Origin: Streptomyces sp. SN-593
GTDB taxonomy: Bacteria; Actinomycetota; Actinomycetes; Streptomycetales; Streptomycetaceae
Assembly: GCF_016756395.1 (NCBI RefSeq)
Contig: NZ_AP018365.1
Span: 4,191,001 to 4,255,000, forward strand
Reading direction: 5' to 3'
DNA length: 64,000 nt
Made by a program: the position numbers and the translations under genes. Shown here piece after piece: positions 17,801 to 25,789 of this stretch. Numbering within the stretch: position 1 is the first letter of the stretch; each line of letters starts with the position of its first letter. The notes beneath the pieces are model-generated. The model did no database searches and was not told where the DNA came from. It saw nothing but the letters and a program-made list of their open reading frames with translations.

Positions 17801-18690
17801 CCCCACATCACCAGGTAGGCGGCGTCCCACCAGTCGCCGGACTCCGGCACGTCCGTCTGGTCGCCGAACACCTGCGGCGACGCCACCGGCAGGTCCGCGT
17901 ACCAGTCGTAGAAGGACAGCATCGGGGCGCCGATCAGCGCCATGAAGCGCGCGCCGGCCGCGTGCGAGACCATCGACATCGCCGGGATGGGTGAGAAGCC
18001 CGCCACCCGGTCGGGGCCGTACTCCTTGACGGTGTGCACATGCGCGGCGGCGATGATCTCGACCGCCTCGTCCCACCGCGCCCGCACCAGGCCGCCCTTG
18101 CCGCGTGCCCGCTGGTAGCGGCGGCGGCGCTCGGGGTCGGCCTGGAGGTCGGCCCAGGCCAGTACGGGGTCGCCGAGCCGTGCGCGCGCCTCCCGGTACA
18201 TCTCCAGCAGCACGCCGCGGACGTAGGGGTGGCGGACCCGGGTCGGCGAATAGGTGTACCAGGAGAAGGCCGCGCCGCGCGGGCAGCCGCGGGGCTCGTA
18301 CTCGGGACGGTCGGGGCCGACCGTCGGGTAGTCGGTGCCCTGGGTCTCCCAGGTGATGATGCCGTCCTTGACGTACACCTTCCAACGGCACGAGCCGGTG
18401 CAGTTCACTCCGTGGGTGGAGTTGACGACCTTGTCGTGGCTCCAGCGGTCGCGGTAGAAGCGGTCGCCCTCGCGGCCGCCTTCGAGGTGCTCGCTGTGCA
18501 GGTCCGGCGCGGTCCGCCCGCGGCGGAAGTGGCGGCCGGCCCGCAGCAGGAGGGCGCCGGGCTCGCGGGGACCGCCGGGCTCGCCGTCACCGGGATCGCC
18601 GTCACCAGGCGGGCCGTCGCCGCGGGTGCCGTGCGCGTCCCCGTGCAGGGCTCCGTCACGGCGGCCCGGGCCGTCCGTACTCTCCCGCAT
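14827..18690 (-). CDS. narG: Respiratory nitrate reductase alpha subunit (molybdopterin)
   Basis: This 1287-residue catalytic subunit reduces nitrate to nitrite at a Mo-bis-MGD centre. The FS0 cluster motif HGVNCTGSC with the later CPRG cysteine lies at about residues 92-135. The Asp Mo-ligand region is PESGDWWDAAYLVMWGSNV (about 275-295), and the C-terminal half has HNKWSIHSEYQDN and QDADAIGVRDNDWIEA. Start at ATG 18690 was chosen because AAGGA lies ten bases upstream and the protein then has near-normal length. The first 45 residues are Gly/Asp/Pro-rich and not conserved. First gene of narGHJI; divergent from a TDT-family gene. Confidence 0.96.
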   Translation of the reverse strand: MRESTDGPGRRDGALHGDAHGTRGDGPPGDGDPGDGEPGGPREPGALLLRAGRHFRRGRTAPDLHSEHLEGGREGDRFYRDRWSHDKVVNSTHGVNCTGSCRWKVYVKDGIITWETQGTDYPTVGPDRPEYEPRGCPRGAAFSWYTYSPTRVRHPYVRGVLLEMYREARARLGDPVLAWADLQADPERRRRYQRARGKGGLVRARWDEAVEIIAAAHVHTVKEYGPDRVAGFSPIPAMSMVSHAAGARFMALIGAPMLSFYDWYADLPVASPQVFGDQTDVPESGDWWDAAYLVMWGSNVPVTRTPDAHWMAEARYRGQKVVVVAPDYADNAKFADEWLHPHPGTDGALAIGMGHVVLKEFFVDRQVPFFTDYVRRYTDLPFLVTLAEREGGHVPDKFLRAADLDEGATAGGAGSATDPAGAGAADTDADTDTDAARWKTVVWDEATARPAVPGGSVGFRWTESGQGRWNLDLGRISPALTMLDVEGAVPVEVLLPRFDTDGGPHGQGRGGVVRRGVPAVRLPGGRLVTTVHDLLLAQYGVGRAGLPGDWPASYEDPDTPGTPGWQQVHTSVPAAACVRIAREFAATAERSKGRCMILMGAGTNHWFHSETIYRAFLALLQLTGCQGRNGGGWAHYVGQEKTRPSTGWATLAGAADWSRPPRQAIGTAYWFLHTDQWRYDRFPADVLASPLGQGRFAGMTAADCLAQATRAGWMPSYPTFDRNPLDLGDADDPVRAAVDELRAGTLKFAGEDPDAPRNWPRVLTLWRANLLGSSAKGAEYFTKHLLGTHSSLRAQEAGPEVRPRDVVWHDRAPEGKLDLLLSLDFRMTSSTLLSDITLPAATWYEKHDLSSTDMHPYVHAFSPAIDPPWQARTDFDAFHAIARRFSELAADHLGTRRDLVATALQHDTPAETAQPGGLALDWRRGECAPVPGVTMPGLTVVERDYTAIAAKMASLGPLAEELGLPAKGLTLHPDTEIEVLRALNGAATGGGPADGRPLLDTAAKAANAVLALSGTTNGRLAVQGFRTLERRTGQAMAHLAADSEARRVTYADTQAAPVPVIASPEWSGSEAGGRRYSPFTQNVEQLKPWHTLTGRQQFFLDHDWMHEVGEALPVYRPPLDMHRLFGEPALGPDGQREVTVRYLTPHNKWSIHSEYQDNLFMLSLSRGGQVIWMSPQDADAIGVRDNDWIEAVNRNGVVVARAIVSHRMPAGTVYMHHAQERTVAVPKAQATGRRGGTHNSLTRLLLKPSHLIGGYAQLSWAFNYLGPTGNQRDEVTVIRRRTQEVAY

Positions 18691-18786
18691 ACCGTCGTCC
18701 TTCCGGATCGGAGGGCCGACGCCGCGCGCCGGATCCTTTCGGCCGGGCGGCCCGGGGCCGTCGGCCCGCTCGGCCCGGTTGCCCCT

Positions 18787-18841
18787 CTTGGCTCCCTTGG
18801 CTCCCTTGGCCGTCTTGGCCCTCTTGACCTCCCAACTTGGC
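18787..18841. repeat. CTTGGC direct repeats at 9-bp steps upstream of narG
   Basis: CTTGGC starts at 18787, 18796, 18805 and 18814, a CTTGAC variant at 18823, and CTTGGC again at 18836. They lie in the narG/TDT divergent region, about 100 bp from narG and 100 bp from the TDT gene. They may be an operator array, or part of a longer unannotated N-terminus, since the minus strand reads as Lys-Gly-Ala repeats. Confidence 0.6.
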
Positions 18842-18936
18842 CGATGACCGGCCGCGCTCCCGGCGCCACGCGCCGCGGTTCCTCCCTTCGGCCCCCCAAG
18901 GTGGCGCCGCGCCACCCCGTGCGATCCGATGAAACG

Positions 18937-19920
18937 GTGAGCACACCTGCGGATCGACCCGGCCACGGGTCACCCGCCGCGCGGGCGCTGGACGCCCTGC
19001 GGACGGTGCCGCCCAGCGCGGGCGCCGCGGTGATGGCGACCGGCATCCTCTCCATGGGGCTGCGCCTGACCGGGCACGGCGTGCTGTCCGCGATCGCGCT
19101 GACCGTCGCCACCGTGCTCTGGCTGGTGCTCGCCCTCGCCTTCGCCCTCCAGCTCGCCTGCGACCGGGCCCGGTGGCAGGCGAGCGCCGCGAACCCGCCC
19201 GCGCTGACCGCCGTGGCGGCGACCTGCGTGCTCGGCACCCGCTACTCGCTGGCCGGCCGGCAGCCCCTCGCGCTGGTCCTGCTCGCCGTCGCGGCCGCCG
19301 CCTGGCCATGGCTGCTGGTGTCGGTCCTACGGCACTGGAAACGACCGGTGCCCGGCGTGGCCTTCCTGGTGTGCGTCGCCACCCAGGGGCTGGCGGTGCT
19401 CGGCGGCACCCTCGCGCTGGCCGGACGCGGCGACTGGCTGGCGCGCGCGGCGCTGGCCGCCGGCCTGCTGGGGCTGGTGCTCTACGTCGAGGCACTGGCA
19501 CGCTTCGAGTTCCGCCAGGTCTTCACCGGCCAGGGCGACCAGTGGGTGGCCGCTGGCGCGCTGGCCATCTCCGCGCTCGCCGCGTCCAAACTCGTCGCCT
19601 CGCCGCTGTGGTCGGGCGGCGCCCACCAGGCCCTGCGCGACGCCGCCTTCGTGCTGCTCGCGCTCGACTTCGCCTGGTACGCGGTGCTGGCCGTCGCGGA
19701 GTTCGTCCGGCCGCGGCCGGGGTACGACCTGCGCCGCTGGTCCACGGTCTTCCCGCTGGGCATGACCGCCGTCGCCGCGCTCTCCACCGGCCAGGTCGCC
19801 CACGTCCGCTGGCTGCACGGCGTCGGCAGCGTGCTGCTGTGGATCGCCGTGGCCGCCTGGCTGCTCACAGCGGTCGGCTGGGGGTCCCGGGCCGTCCGCC
19901 GCGTGCGCGCGACCGCCTGA
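18937..19920 (+). CDS. TDT (tellurite-resistance/dicarboxylate transporter) family membrane protein
   Basis: The product is a 327-residue polytopic membrane protein with about nine or ten hydrophobic segments from residue 30 on. It resembles the TDT/SLAC1-type channel family: AGAAVMATGILSMGLRLTG opens helix 1 as in TehA/SLAC1 relatives, and WSTVFPLGMTAVAALSTG lies near residue 270. The GTG at 18937 begins VSTPADRPGHG after a weak ribosome site. It is divergent from narG with 246 bp between them. Export of nitrite or another anion would fit the neighbourhood, but this is inference; homologues carry various anions. Confidence 0.72.
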   Translation: MSTPADRPGHGSPAARALDALRTVPPSAGAAVMATGILSMGLRLTGHGVLSAIALTVATVLWLVLALAFALQLACDRARWQASAANPPALTAVAATCVLGTRYSLAGRQPLALVLLAVAAAAWPWLLVSVLRHWKRPVPGVAFLVCVATQGLAVLGGTLALAGRGDWLARAALAAGLLGLVLYVEALARFEFRQVFTGQGDQWVAAGALAISALAASKLVASPLWSGGAHQALRDAAFVLLALDFAWYAVLAVAEFVRPRPGYDLRRWSTVFPLGMTAVAALSTGQVAHVRWLHGVGSVLLWIAVAAWLLTAVGWGSRAVRRVRATA

Positions 19921-20071
19921 TCCACGTCCCTGGAATGCCGCGATTGCACCATCTGAGTGGCGTTGATGTGAATATCGCCGACTCCGAGGTGCGGCTCCAC
20001 GGTTTGTGTGCTCGTTTCCGCATCATCGGATTAGTCAGTTCACCGGATACGAGCCAGGAAGCGAGAGGTCG

Positions 20072-20704
20072 ATGGCTGCCGACATCAAGACGTTCTGGGG
20101 CGCGCTGCTCAGCGTGCTGCTCAAGTGCATCGCCGCGCTGGGATTCACCGCCGCGGACCGCGCCGCCGCCCGCCGGCAGGCCGCCGCGCAGGCCCCGGCC
20201 ACCAGCGCCACCTCCACCGTCACCCCCACCCCCACCGCCGTCGCCACCGCGCGGGTCGCGGCCGGGACCGGCGAGGCCAGGGAGGCCAGGGAGGCGGTGA
20301 GCGCCGGCGCACCCGCGACCGGTACGCCGGCTCCGGCCCGATCGGCCGCGCCGCCGCGCCGCGGGCAGGCGAAGGCCCACGTCCCCGCACCGCGCACGGC
20401 CGAGTCGCGCCTGGTGCGCAGGAGCCGCGGCCGGACGCTGCCGCCCACGATGAAGCAGCGCATCGGCGCCGAGGCCCACGGCGCCTCGCCCTCCGCCCGC
20501 AGCCTGCGTACCGCGGAGCCGCTCGACGAGTTCGGCGACCTCGGCGCGCTGGCCACCGCTGCCGGCGCACCGGCCGCCGCCACAACGTCCGCAGCCGCTT
20601 CCACCGCGGCTTCCACCGACCGCGGCGCCCGCGCCCACCGCGCCCACGTCCCGGGGCGGGCCGTCGCGAAGGCCACCCGCGAACTGTTCACCCGCGCCGC
20701 CTGA
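20072..20704 (+). CDS. Ala-rich hypothetical protein with one N-terminal hydrophobic segment
   Basis: The 210-residue product starts at ATG 20072 after GAGAGG. Residues 7-28 (FWGALLSVLLKCIAALGFTA) are hydrophobic and could be a membrane anchor or uncleaved signal. The remainder is disordered and rich in Ala, Pro, Thr and Arg, with a basic patch RLVRRSRGRTLPPTMKQRIG near residue 116. No domain is recognised. Codon use is typical, so it is probably a real gene, possibly of limited spread. Confidence 0.6.
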   Translation: MAADIKTFWGALLSVLLKCIAALGFTAADRAAARRQAAAQAPATSATSTVTPTPTAVATARVAAGTGEAREAREAVSAGAPATGTPAPARSAAPPRRGQAKAHVPAPRTAESRLVRRSRGRTLPPTMKQRIGAEAHGASPSARSLRTAEPLDEFGDLGALATAAGAPAAATTSAAASTAASTDRGARAHRAHVPGRAVAKATRELFTRAA

Positions 20705-20904
20705 ACACCCGGCCGGTCTCCACGTCTTCCCGCACCCCTCGCTCCGTGCGGCAGGCACACGACACCGACCCGCCCGCAGGACGTCTGCGCGGCACCGCGG
20801 TCGGCCCGTCGGTCCACCCGGCGCACGGCCGGAAACAGCGGCTCCGCTGAGCGGATCTGCGCACCACCGAGCGGGACAAGGTTGCGGTGCGGAAGGATGG
20901 GGCA

Positions 20905-22071
20905 GTGACCCCAGCCACCGAGCCAGCCGAGTCCTCCGAAGCCCGCCACCGGCCCGAGGCCCGTACGGACCCCAGGACGGGGCCCGAGCAGAGCCGGCCG
21001 GACCGGCCCGACGGCCAGGGCGAGCAGCACCACCGGCAAGACCCGCAGGACCCGCGAAGCCCGCAGGACCCGCAGGAACAACAGGACCCGCGGGAAGAGC
21101 AGACCCCGCGGGAAGAGCAGGACGAGCAGGACCGTCACGACGAGCAGGACCCGTACGAGTACCAGCACCGACAGACTTTTCAGAAGACCTTCGCCGACCC
21201 CGGACCGCGGCTGATCGCCACCGATCTGGACGGCACGCTGCTGCGGGACGACAAGACGATCTCGCAGCGGACGACCGCCGCCCTGGCCGCCGCCGAGGAC
21301 GCAGGCGTCGAGGTCTTCTTCGTCACCGGCCGCCCCCTGCGCTGGATGGGCGTGGTCGCACAGCACCTCGCCGGGCACGGCATGGCCATCGCAGCGAATG
21401 GTGCCGCGGTCTACGACCTGCGGGCCGGCACGCTGATCGAGGCGTTCCCGCTGCCCGAGGACGACGCGCTGGCGATCGCGCACGCGCTGCGTGCGGCGAT
21501 TCCCGGGACGACCTTCGCGATCGAGCGCACCTTCTGCTTCCGGCGCGAGCCGGGCTACCCGCCGATCGAGGCCGACGATTCCCTGCCCCGCGCGGGCATC
21601 GAGGAACTCCTCGCCGCCGACCGCGGGCAGCCGCTGCTGAAACTGCTGGCCAAGCACCCCTCCCTCGACCCGGACGAGTTCCTCGCCACCGCGCTCACGC
21701 TGGCCGGCGGGCACGGCGAGATCACCCGCTCCAGCGAGTCCGCGCTGCTGGAGATCAGCGGCGCCGGCGTCAGCAAGGCCACCACCCTGGCCAAGTGCTG
21801 CGCCGAGCGCGGGGTGACCGCCGCGGAGGTGGTGGCCTTCGGGGACATGCCGAACGACCTGGCCATGCTCGGCTGGGCGGGCTTCCCGTACGCCGTGGCC
21901 AACGCGCACCCGCGGGTGCTGGCCGCGACCAGGTACCGCACCGGCTCCAACAACGACGACGGCGTGGCCCGGGTCATCGAACGCCTCCTCGCGGCCCGAG
22001 CCGAGCGAGCCGAACGCACTGACCGCACTGACCGAGCCGACCGAGCCGACCGCACCGACCGCCTTCCGTAA
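20905..22071 (+). CDS. HAD superfamily hydrolase (Cof-type) with charged tails
   Basis: The 388-residue product is a phosphatase of HAD subclass IIB. Motif I is DLDGTLLRDD (about residue 110), with the nucleophile and general-acid Asp pair. Motif II is FFVTGRP (about 138), and motif IV FGDMPNDLAML (about 312). A cap domain lies between. Sugar phosphates or flavin phosphates are usual substrates of this group. GTG 20905 is preferred because AAGGA lies seven bases upstream. The first 95 residues are a disordered Glu/Gln/Asp/Pro tract with DPQDP-like repeats, and the last 25 repeat ER/TDRADR. Both extensions are unusual. It is 15 bp from and convergent with cydDC. Confidence 0.85.
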   Translation: MTPATEPAESSEARHRPEARTDPRTGPEQSRPDRPDGQGEQHHRQDPQDPRSPQDPQEQQDPREEQTPREEQDEQDRHDEQDPYEYQHRQTFQKTFADPGPRLIATDLDGTLLRDDKTISQRTTAALAAAEDAGVEVFFVTGRPLRWMGVVAQHLAGHGMAIAANGAAVYDLRAGTLIEAFPLPEDDALAIAHALRAAIPGTTFAIERTFCFRREPGYPPIEADDSLPRAGIEELLAADRGQPLLKLLAKHPSLDPDEFLATALTLAGGHGEITRSSESALLEISGAGVSKATTLAKCCAERGVTAAEVVAFGDMPNDLAMLGWAGFPYAVANAHPRVLAATRYRTGSNNDDGVARVIERLLAARAERAERTDRTDRADRADRTDRLP

Positions 22072-22086
22072 GCGGACAGGCCCTGG

Positions 22087-25000
22087 CTAGACGGCCACCG
22101 GCTCCGCGACGGTACGGGCGGCGTCCTCGGCGGCCCGCTCCCGTTCCAGGGTCTGGCGGAAGGGTCCCTCGACGGCGGCCAGCTCGTCGTAATTGCCGCG
22201 CTGCACGACCCGGCCGCCCGACAGCACCACGACCTCGTCCACGGCGCCGCCGGCGAGCCCGGCCAGGCGGTGGGTGATCAGCACGGTCGTCCGGCCGCGG
22301 GTGGCCGCAAGGAGGTCGGCGGTCAGGGCGTCGGCGGTGGGCAGGTCCAGGTGCTCCGCGGGCTCGTCGAGCACGAGCACGGGGAAGTCGGCCAGCAGCG
22401 CGCGGGCCAGCGCCAGCCGCTGCCGCATGCCGCCGGACAGCCGGGCGCCGTGCTCGCCGACCTCGGTGTCCAGGTCGAGGGCGAGCCGCGCCGCGGCCAG
22501 TGCCTCGCGCAGTTCGCCGTCCTGGGCGCCGGGCCTGGCCAGCCGCAGGTTCTCCCGCACGGTGCTGGCGAACACGTGCGCGTCCTGCGCGCACAGCCCG
22601 ACCAGCCGCCGGACGTCGTCGCCGTCCAGCGCCGAGGCGTCCCGCCCGGCCAGGGTGTACGTCCCCTGCTCGGCGTCGAGGAACCTCAGCAGCACGTGCG
22701 CCAGGGTCGTCTTCCCCGCGCCCGACGGTCCGACGACGGCGACCCGGCGCCCGGGCGTCAGCGTCAGGTCCACGCCGGCGAGGGCGGGCCGCTTCTGGCC
22801 GGGGTGACGCGCGGTCAGCCCGCGCAGCACCAGCGGAAAGGGCGCCTCGGGTGCCTGCCCCGGCTGCTCCGGCTCCCGCACGGGCAGGGGCGCGTCCAGC
22901 ACGTCCCGCACCCGTTGCGCGGCCCTGCGGCTGCGCTGCCGCTGCTGGGCGGCGAGCGGCAGGCCCGCGACGGCCTCGAAGGCGGCGAGCGGGAGCAGCA
23001 CCAGTACCGCCAGCAGGACGCCGTGCAGCCGGCCGGCCGCGACCGCCCGCACGCCGACCCAGGCGCACCCGGTGACCGTCAGGCCCGTGACCAGCGCGGT
23101 CAGTCCGGCGCCGAGGGCGGTCACGGCGGCCGAGCGGGCGGTGATCCGGCGCAGCGCCCGGTCGGCCTCCGCGGCCCGCGCGCGCCGCCCGGACAGGGCA
23201 CCGGCCACGGTCAGCTCGGCGGTGCCCGTGAACAGCCCGAGTACCCGGGCGGACAGCACGCCCCGGGCGGGTGCCAGCCGGTCCTCGGTCCGGCGGGCCG
23301 CCGCGACCGACAGCGCCGGCACGGCCGCACCCGCGACCAGCAGGCCGGCGCCGAGCACGGCACCGGCCGCGGGCAGCAGCCATCCGGTGAAGGCCGCCGC
23401 GCACAGCCCGGTGGCCGCCGCGGTCGTCGCCGGCAGCAGCCAGCGCAGGTAGTGGTCCTGGACACCGTCCACGTCCGCGACCAGCCGCGAGAGCAGGTCG
23501 CCGCGGCCGGTCCGGCCGAGCCCGGCGGGCGCCAGCCGCTCCAGCCGGCGGAAGACGGCCACGCGTACGCCGCCGAGCGCCCGGAAGACCGCGTCGTGGC
23601 CGACCAGCCGCTCCCCGTACCGGAAGGCGGCGCGGCCGATGCCGAAGGTGCGGGTCGCGGTGACGGCGACCATCAGGTAGAGCACGGGCGGCTGCTGGGC
23701 GGCCCGGCTGATCAGCCAGCCCGAGGTGCCCATCAGGCCCACCGCGCAGCCGAGCGCGAGGACGCCGAGCGCGCAGGCGCCCGCGAACCGGACCCTGAAC
23801 CCGCGGATGTCGCGGCCCTCGACGAAGCCGCCGGCGCCCCGCCGCCGCTTGCGGGTGCCCCGGTCCCGGGCGAACGGCACGGAGGCCGGGTCGTCCACGG
23901 CGGGACCGCCGGGGGTCGGTGCGCCCGCGGTCGACCCGTCGAAGGGCTGCTGCTCGAAGGGCTGCAGGTCGAGGAGATGCTTGTCGAGGAGCTGCTGCTC
24001 GACGGTCGGTGTGCCCGCCGCCGACGCCGTGTGCGCCTCGCGGTGGCCCCGGACCTCGGCGGGCTCCCGCGCGGCCGCCCGCGCCGGGTCCGCGGCGGCG
24101 CCGTCCGAGGCGATCGCCTCGACCCGGTCCGCCAGGGGCAGCAGCGCGGGGCGGTGCGCGACGAGCAGCACCGTTCGGGTGGCGGACAGCTCGCGCAGGG
24201 CCCGGACGACCTCGGCCTCCGTGTCGCCGTCCAGGTTCGCGGTGGGCTCGTCGAGCAGCAGCAGGGGCCGGTCGGCGAGGAAGGCGCGGGCCAGGGCGAG
24301 CCGCTGCCGCTGACCGGCCGACAGGCCCGCGCCGTCCTCGCCGAGGAGGTCGTCGGGGTCGGCGAACCCGGCCGCTCCGGCCGCGGCCAGCGCGGACCGT
24401 ACCTCCGCGTCGCTCGCGTCGGGCCGGGCCAGCCGCACGTTCTCCGCGACGGTCCCGGCGAACAGGTGCGGCCGCTGCGGCACCCAGGCGATCTGCCGGT
24501 GCCAGGAGGCGCGGTCGATGTCGGCGAGGTCGGTCCCGTCCACGACGATGCGCCCGGCGGACGGCTCGACGAAGCAGAGCAGGGTCCTCAGCAGCGTGGA
24601 CTTGCCCGCGCCGCTCGGTCCGGTGACGGCGACCGTCCGGCCGGGTGCGAGTTCCAGCGTGGTCCGGCCCAGCCGCCCGTCCCGAACCACCTCGACGTCC
24701 TCGACGCGGATCGTGGCCGTGCGCAGGTCGGGGGCGGGCTGCCGACCTGCGTCCGCGGCCGCCGGCAGCGCGGTCTCCAGCACCTCGAAGACCTCCTCGG
24801 CCGCCGCCAGCCCCTCGGCGGCCGCGTGGTACTGCGCGCCCACCTGGCGCAGCGGCAGGTACGCCTCGGGCGCGAGCACCAGCACCAGCAGCCCCGTCCG
24901 CAGGTCGAGTTCGCCGTGCACCAGCCGCATGCCGATGCCGACGGCGACCAGGGCGACCGAGATGGTGGCGAGCAGTTCCAGCACGAAGGAGGAGAGGAAG

Positions 25001-25731
25001 GCGATCCGCAGGGTGCGCAGGGTGGCTCGGCGGTAGTCGTCGGTGATCTTCCGGATGTTCTCGGCCTGCGCCTTCGCCCGGCCGAAGACCTTCAGTGTGG
25101 GCAGGCCGCCGACCACGTCGAGGAAGTGCCCGGACAGTCGCGCCAGCAGCCGCCACTGGCGGTCCATCCGGTCCCGGGTCGCCCACCCGACCAGCACCAT
25201 GAACAGCGGCACCAGCGGCAGCGTCACCACGATGGTCAGCGCGGAGATCCAGTCCGCGGTGGCGATCCGGGCCAGCACCACCACGGGCACCACCGCGGCC
25301 AGGCCGAGTTGGGGCAGGTAGCGGGCGAAGTAGTCGTCGAGCGCGTCGACGCCGCGGGTGGCGAGCACGGTCAGCTCGCCGCCGCGCCGTCCCGTCAGCC
25401 AGTTCGGGCCGAGCGCGGTGGCGTGCGCGAGCAGCCGTTGCCGTAGCTGCGACTTGACCGCCGCGCCCGCCCGGTGCGCGCACAGTTCGGTGAGCCAGGC
25501 CACCAGCGCCCGTCCGACCGCCACCGCGGCCAGCGCGATCAGGTCACCGCGCAGCGCGCCGGCGCCCCGGCCCTGCTGGAACCCGCCGACCACCACGTCG
25601 GCGATCAGCACCGCCTGGGCCACGACCAGTCCGGCCCCCGCCGCCCCCAGCAGCACCGAGCCGGCGAGGAAGACACGGGTGGTCCGCGCATACGTCAACA
25701 GCCGGGGATCGACAGGTTTCACGTGGAACAT
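22087..25731 (-). CDS. cydDC: Thiol reductant ABC exporter, CydD-CydC fusion
   Basis: This 1214-residue protein fuses two ABC half-transporters that export cysteine/glutathione-type thiols needed to assemble cytochrome bd. The CydD half (1-560) has six membrane helices, Walker A GPSGAGKST (about 369) and Walker B LLLLDEPTANLDG (about 493). A disordered Gln/Pro/Ala linker of about 80 residues follows. The CydC half has GPSGAGKTT (about 1000), LSGGMRQRLALARALLA and LVLDEPAEHLD (about 1115). The fusion is usual in streptomycetes. The start codon and the first residues MFHVKP overlap a parS site (25716-25729). It belongs to the cydAB-cydDC cluster, 58 bp after cydB, and that gap contains a second parS. 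Confidence 0.95.
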   Translation of the reverse strand: MFHVKPVDPRLLTYARTTRVFLAGSVLLGAAGAGLVVAQAVLIADVVVGGFQQGRGAGALRGDLIALAAVAVGRALVAWLTELCAHRAGAAVKSQLRQRLLAHATALGPNWLTGRRGGELTVLATRGVDALDDYFARYLPQLGLAAVVPVVVLARIATADWISALTIVVTLPLVPLFMVLVGWATRDRMDRQWRLLARLSGHFLDVVGGLPTLKVFGRAKAQAENIRKITDDYRRATLRTLRIAFLSSFVLELLATISVALVAVGIGMRLVHGELDLRTGLLVLVLAPEAYLPLRQVGAQYHAAAEGLAAAEEVFEVLETALPAAADAGRQPAPDLRTATIRVEDVEVVRDGRLGRTTLELAPGRTVAVTGPSGAGKSTLLRTLLCFVEPSAGRIVVDGTDLADIDRASWHRQIAWVPQRPHLFAGTVAENVRLARPDASDAEVRSALAAAGAAGFADPDDLLGEDGAGLSAGQRQRLALARAFLADRPLLLLDEPTANLDGDTEAEVVRALRELSATRTVLLVAHRPALLPLADRVEAIASDGAAADPARAAAREPAEVRGHREAHTASAAGTPTVEQQLLDKHLLDLQPFEQQPFDGSTAGAPTPGGPAVDDPASVPFARDRGTRKRRRGAGGFVEGRDIRGFRVRFAGACALGVLALGCAVGLMGTSGWLISRAAQQPPVLYLMVAVTATRTFGIGRAAFRYGERLVGHDAVFRALGGVRVAVFRRLERLAPAGLGRTGRGDLLSRLVADVDGVQDHYLRWLLPATTAAATGLCAAAFTGWLLPAAGAVLGAGLLVAGAAVPALSVAAARRTEDRLAPARGVLSARVLGLFTGTAELTVAGALSGRRARAAEADRALRRITARSAAVTALGAGLTALVTGLTVTGCAWVGVRAVAAGRLHGVLLAVLVLLPLAAFEAVAGLPLAAQQRQRSRRAAQRVRDVLDAPLPVREPEQPGQAPEAPFPLVLRGLTARHPGQKRPALAGVDLTLTPGRRVAVVGPSGAGKTTLAHVLLRFLDAEQGTYTLAGRDASALDGDDVRRLVGLCAQDAHVFASTVRENLRLARPGAQDGELREALAAARLALDLDTEVGEHGARLSGGMRQRLALARALLADFPVLVLDEPAEHLDLPTADALTADLLAATRGRTTVLITHRLAGLAGGAVDEVVVLSGGRVVQRGNYDELAAVEGPFRQTLERERAAEDAARTVAEPVAV
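25716..25729. other. parS (ParB-binding site) overlapping the cydDC start
   Basis: GTTTCACGTGGAAC differs by one base from the perfect palindromic consensus GTTTCACGTGAAAC. It encodes FHVKP of CydDC and touches the start codon. Partner of the site 26 bp away. Confidence 0.88.
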
Positions 25732-25741
25732 CCCCTTTCGT

Positions 25742-25755
25742 GTTTCACGTGGAAC
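25742..25755. other. parS between cydB and cydDC
   Basis: GTTTCACGTGGAAC, an identical second copy in the same orientation 26 bp from the first, in the cydB-cydDC gap. Two parS sites this close could give a strong ParB loading point. Confidence 0.9.
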
Positions 25756-25789
25756 AAGAGCGAGCAGGGCCTGGCCGGAGCGGACATCG

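Noticed and set aside
18691..18966. Extension of NarG to an upstream ATG at 18966
   Set aside because: It would overlap the start of the divergent TDT gene and add Lys/Gly/Ala repeats not expected in NarG; ATG 18690 has a ribosome site. Kept as an open point for the repeat block.
22270..25446. A 1058-codon plus-strand frame across cydDC
   Set aside because: It is antisense to a well conserved gene with Gly/Gln/Arg-rich nonsense; no start signal or domain.
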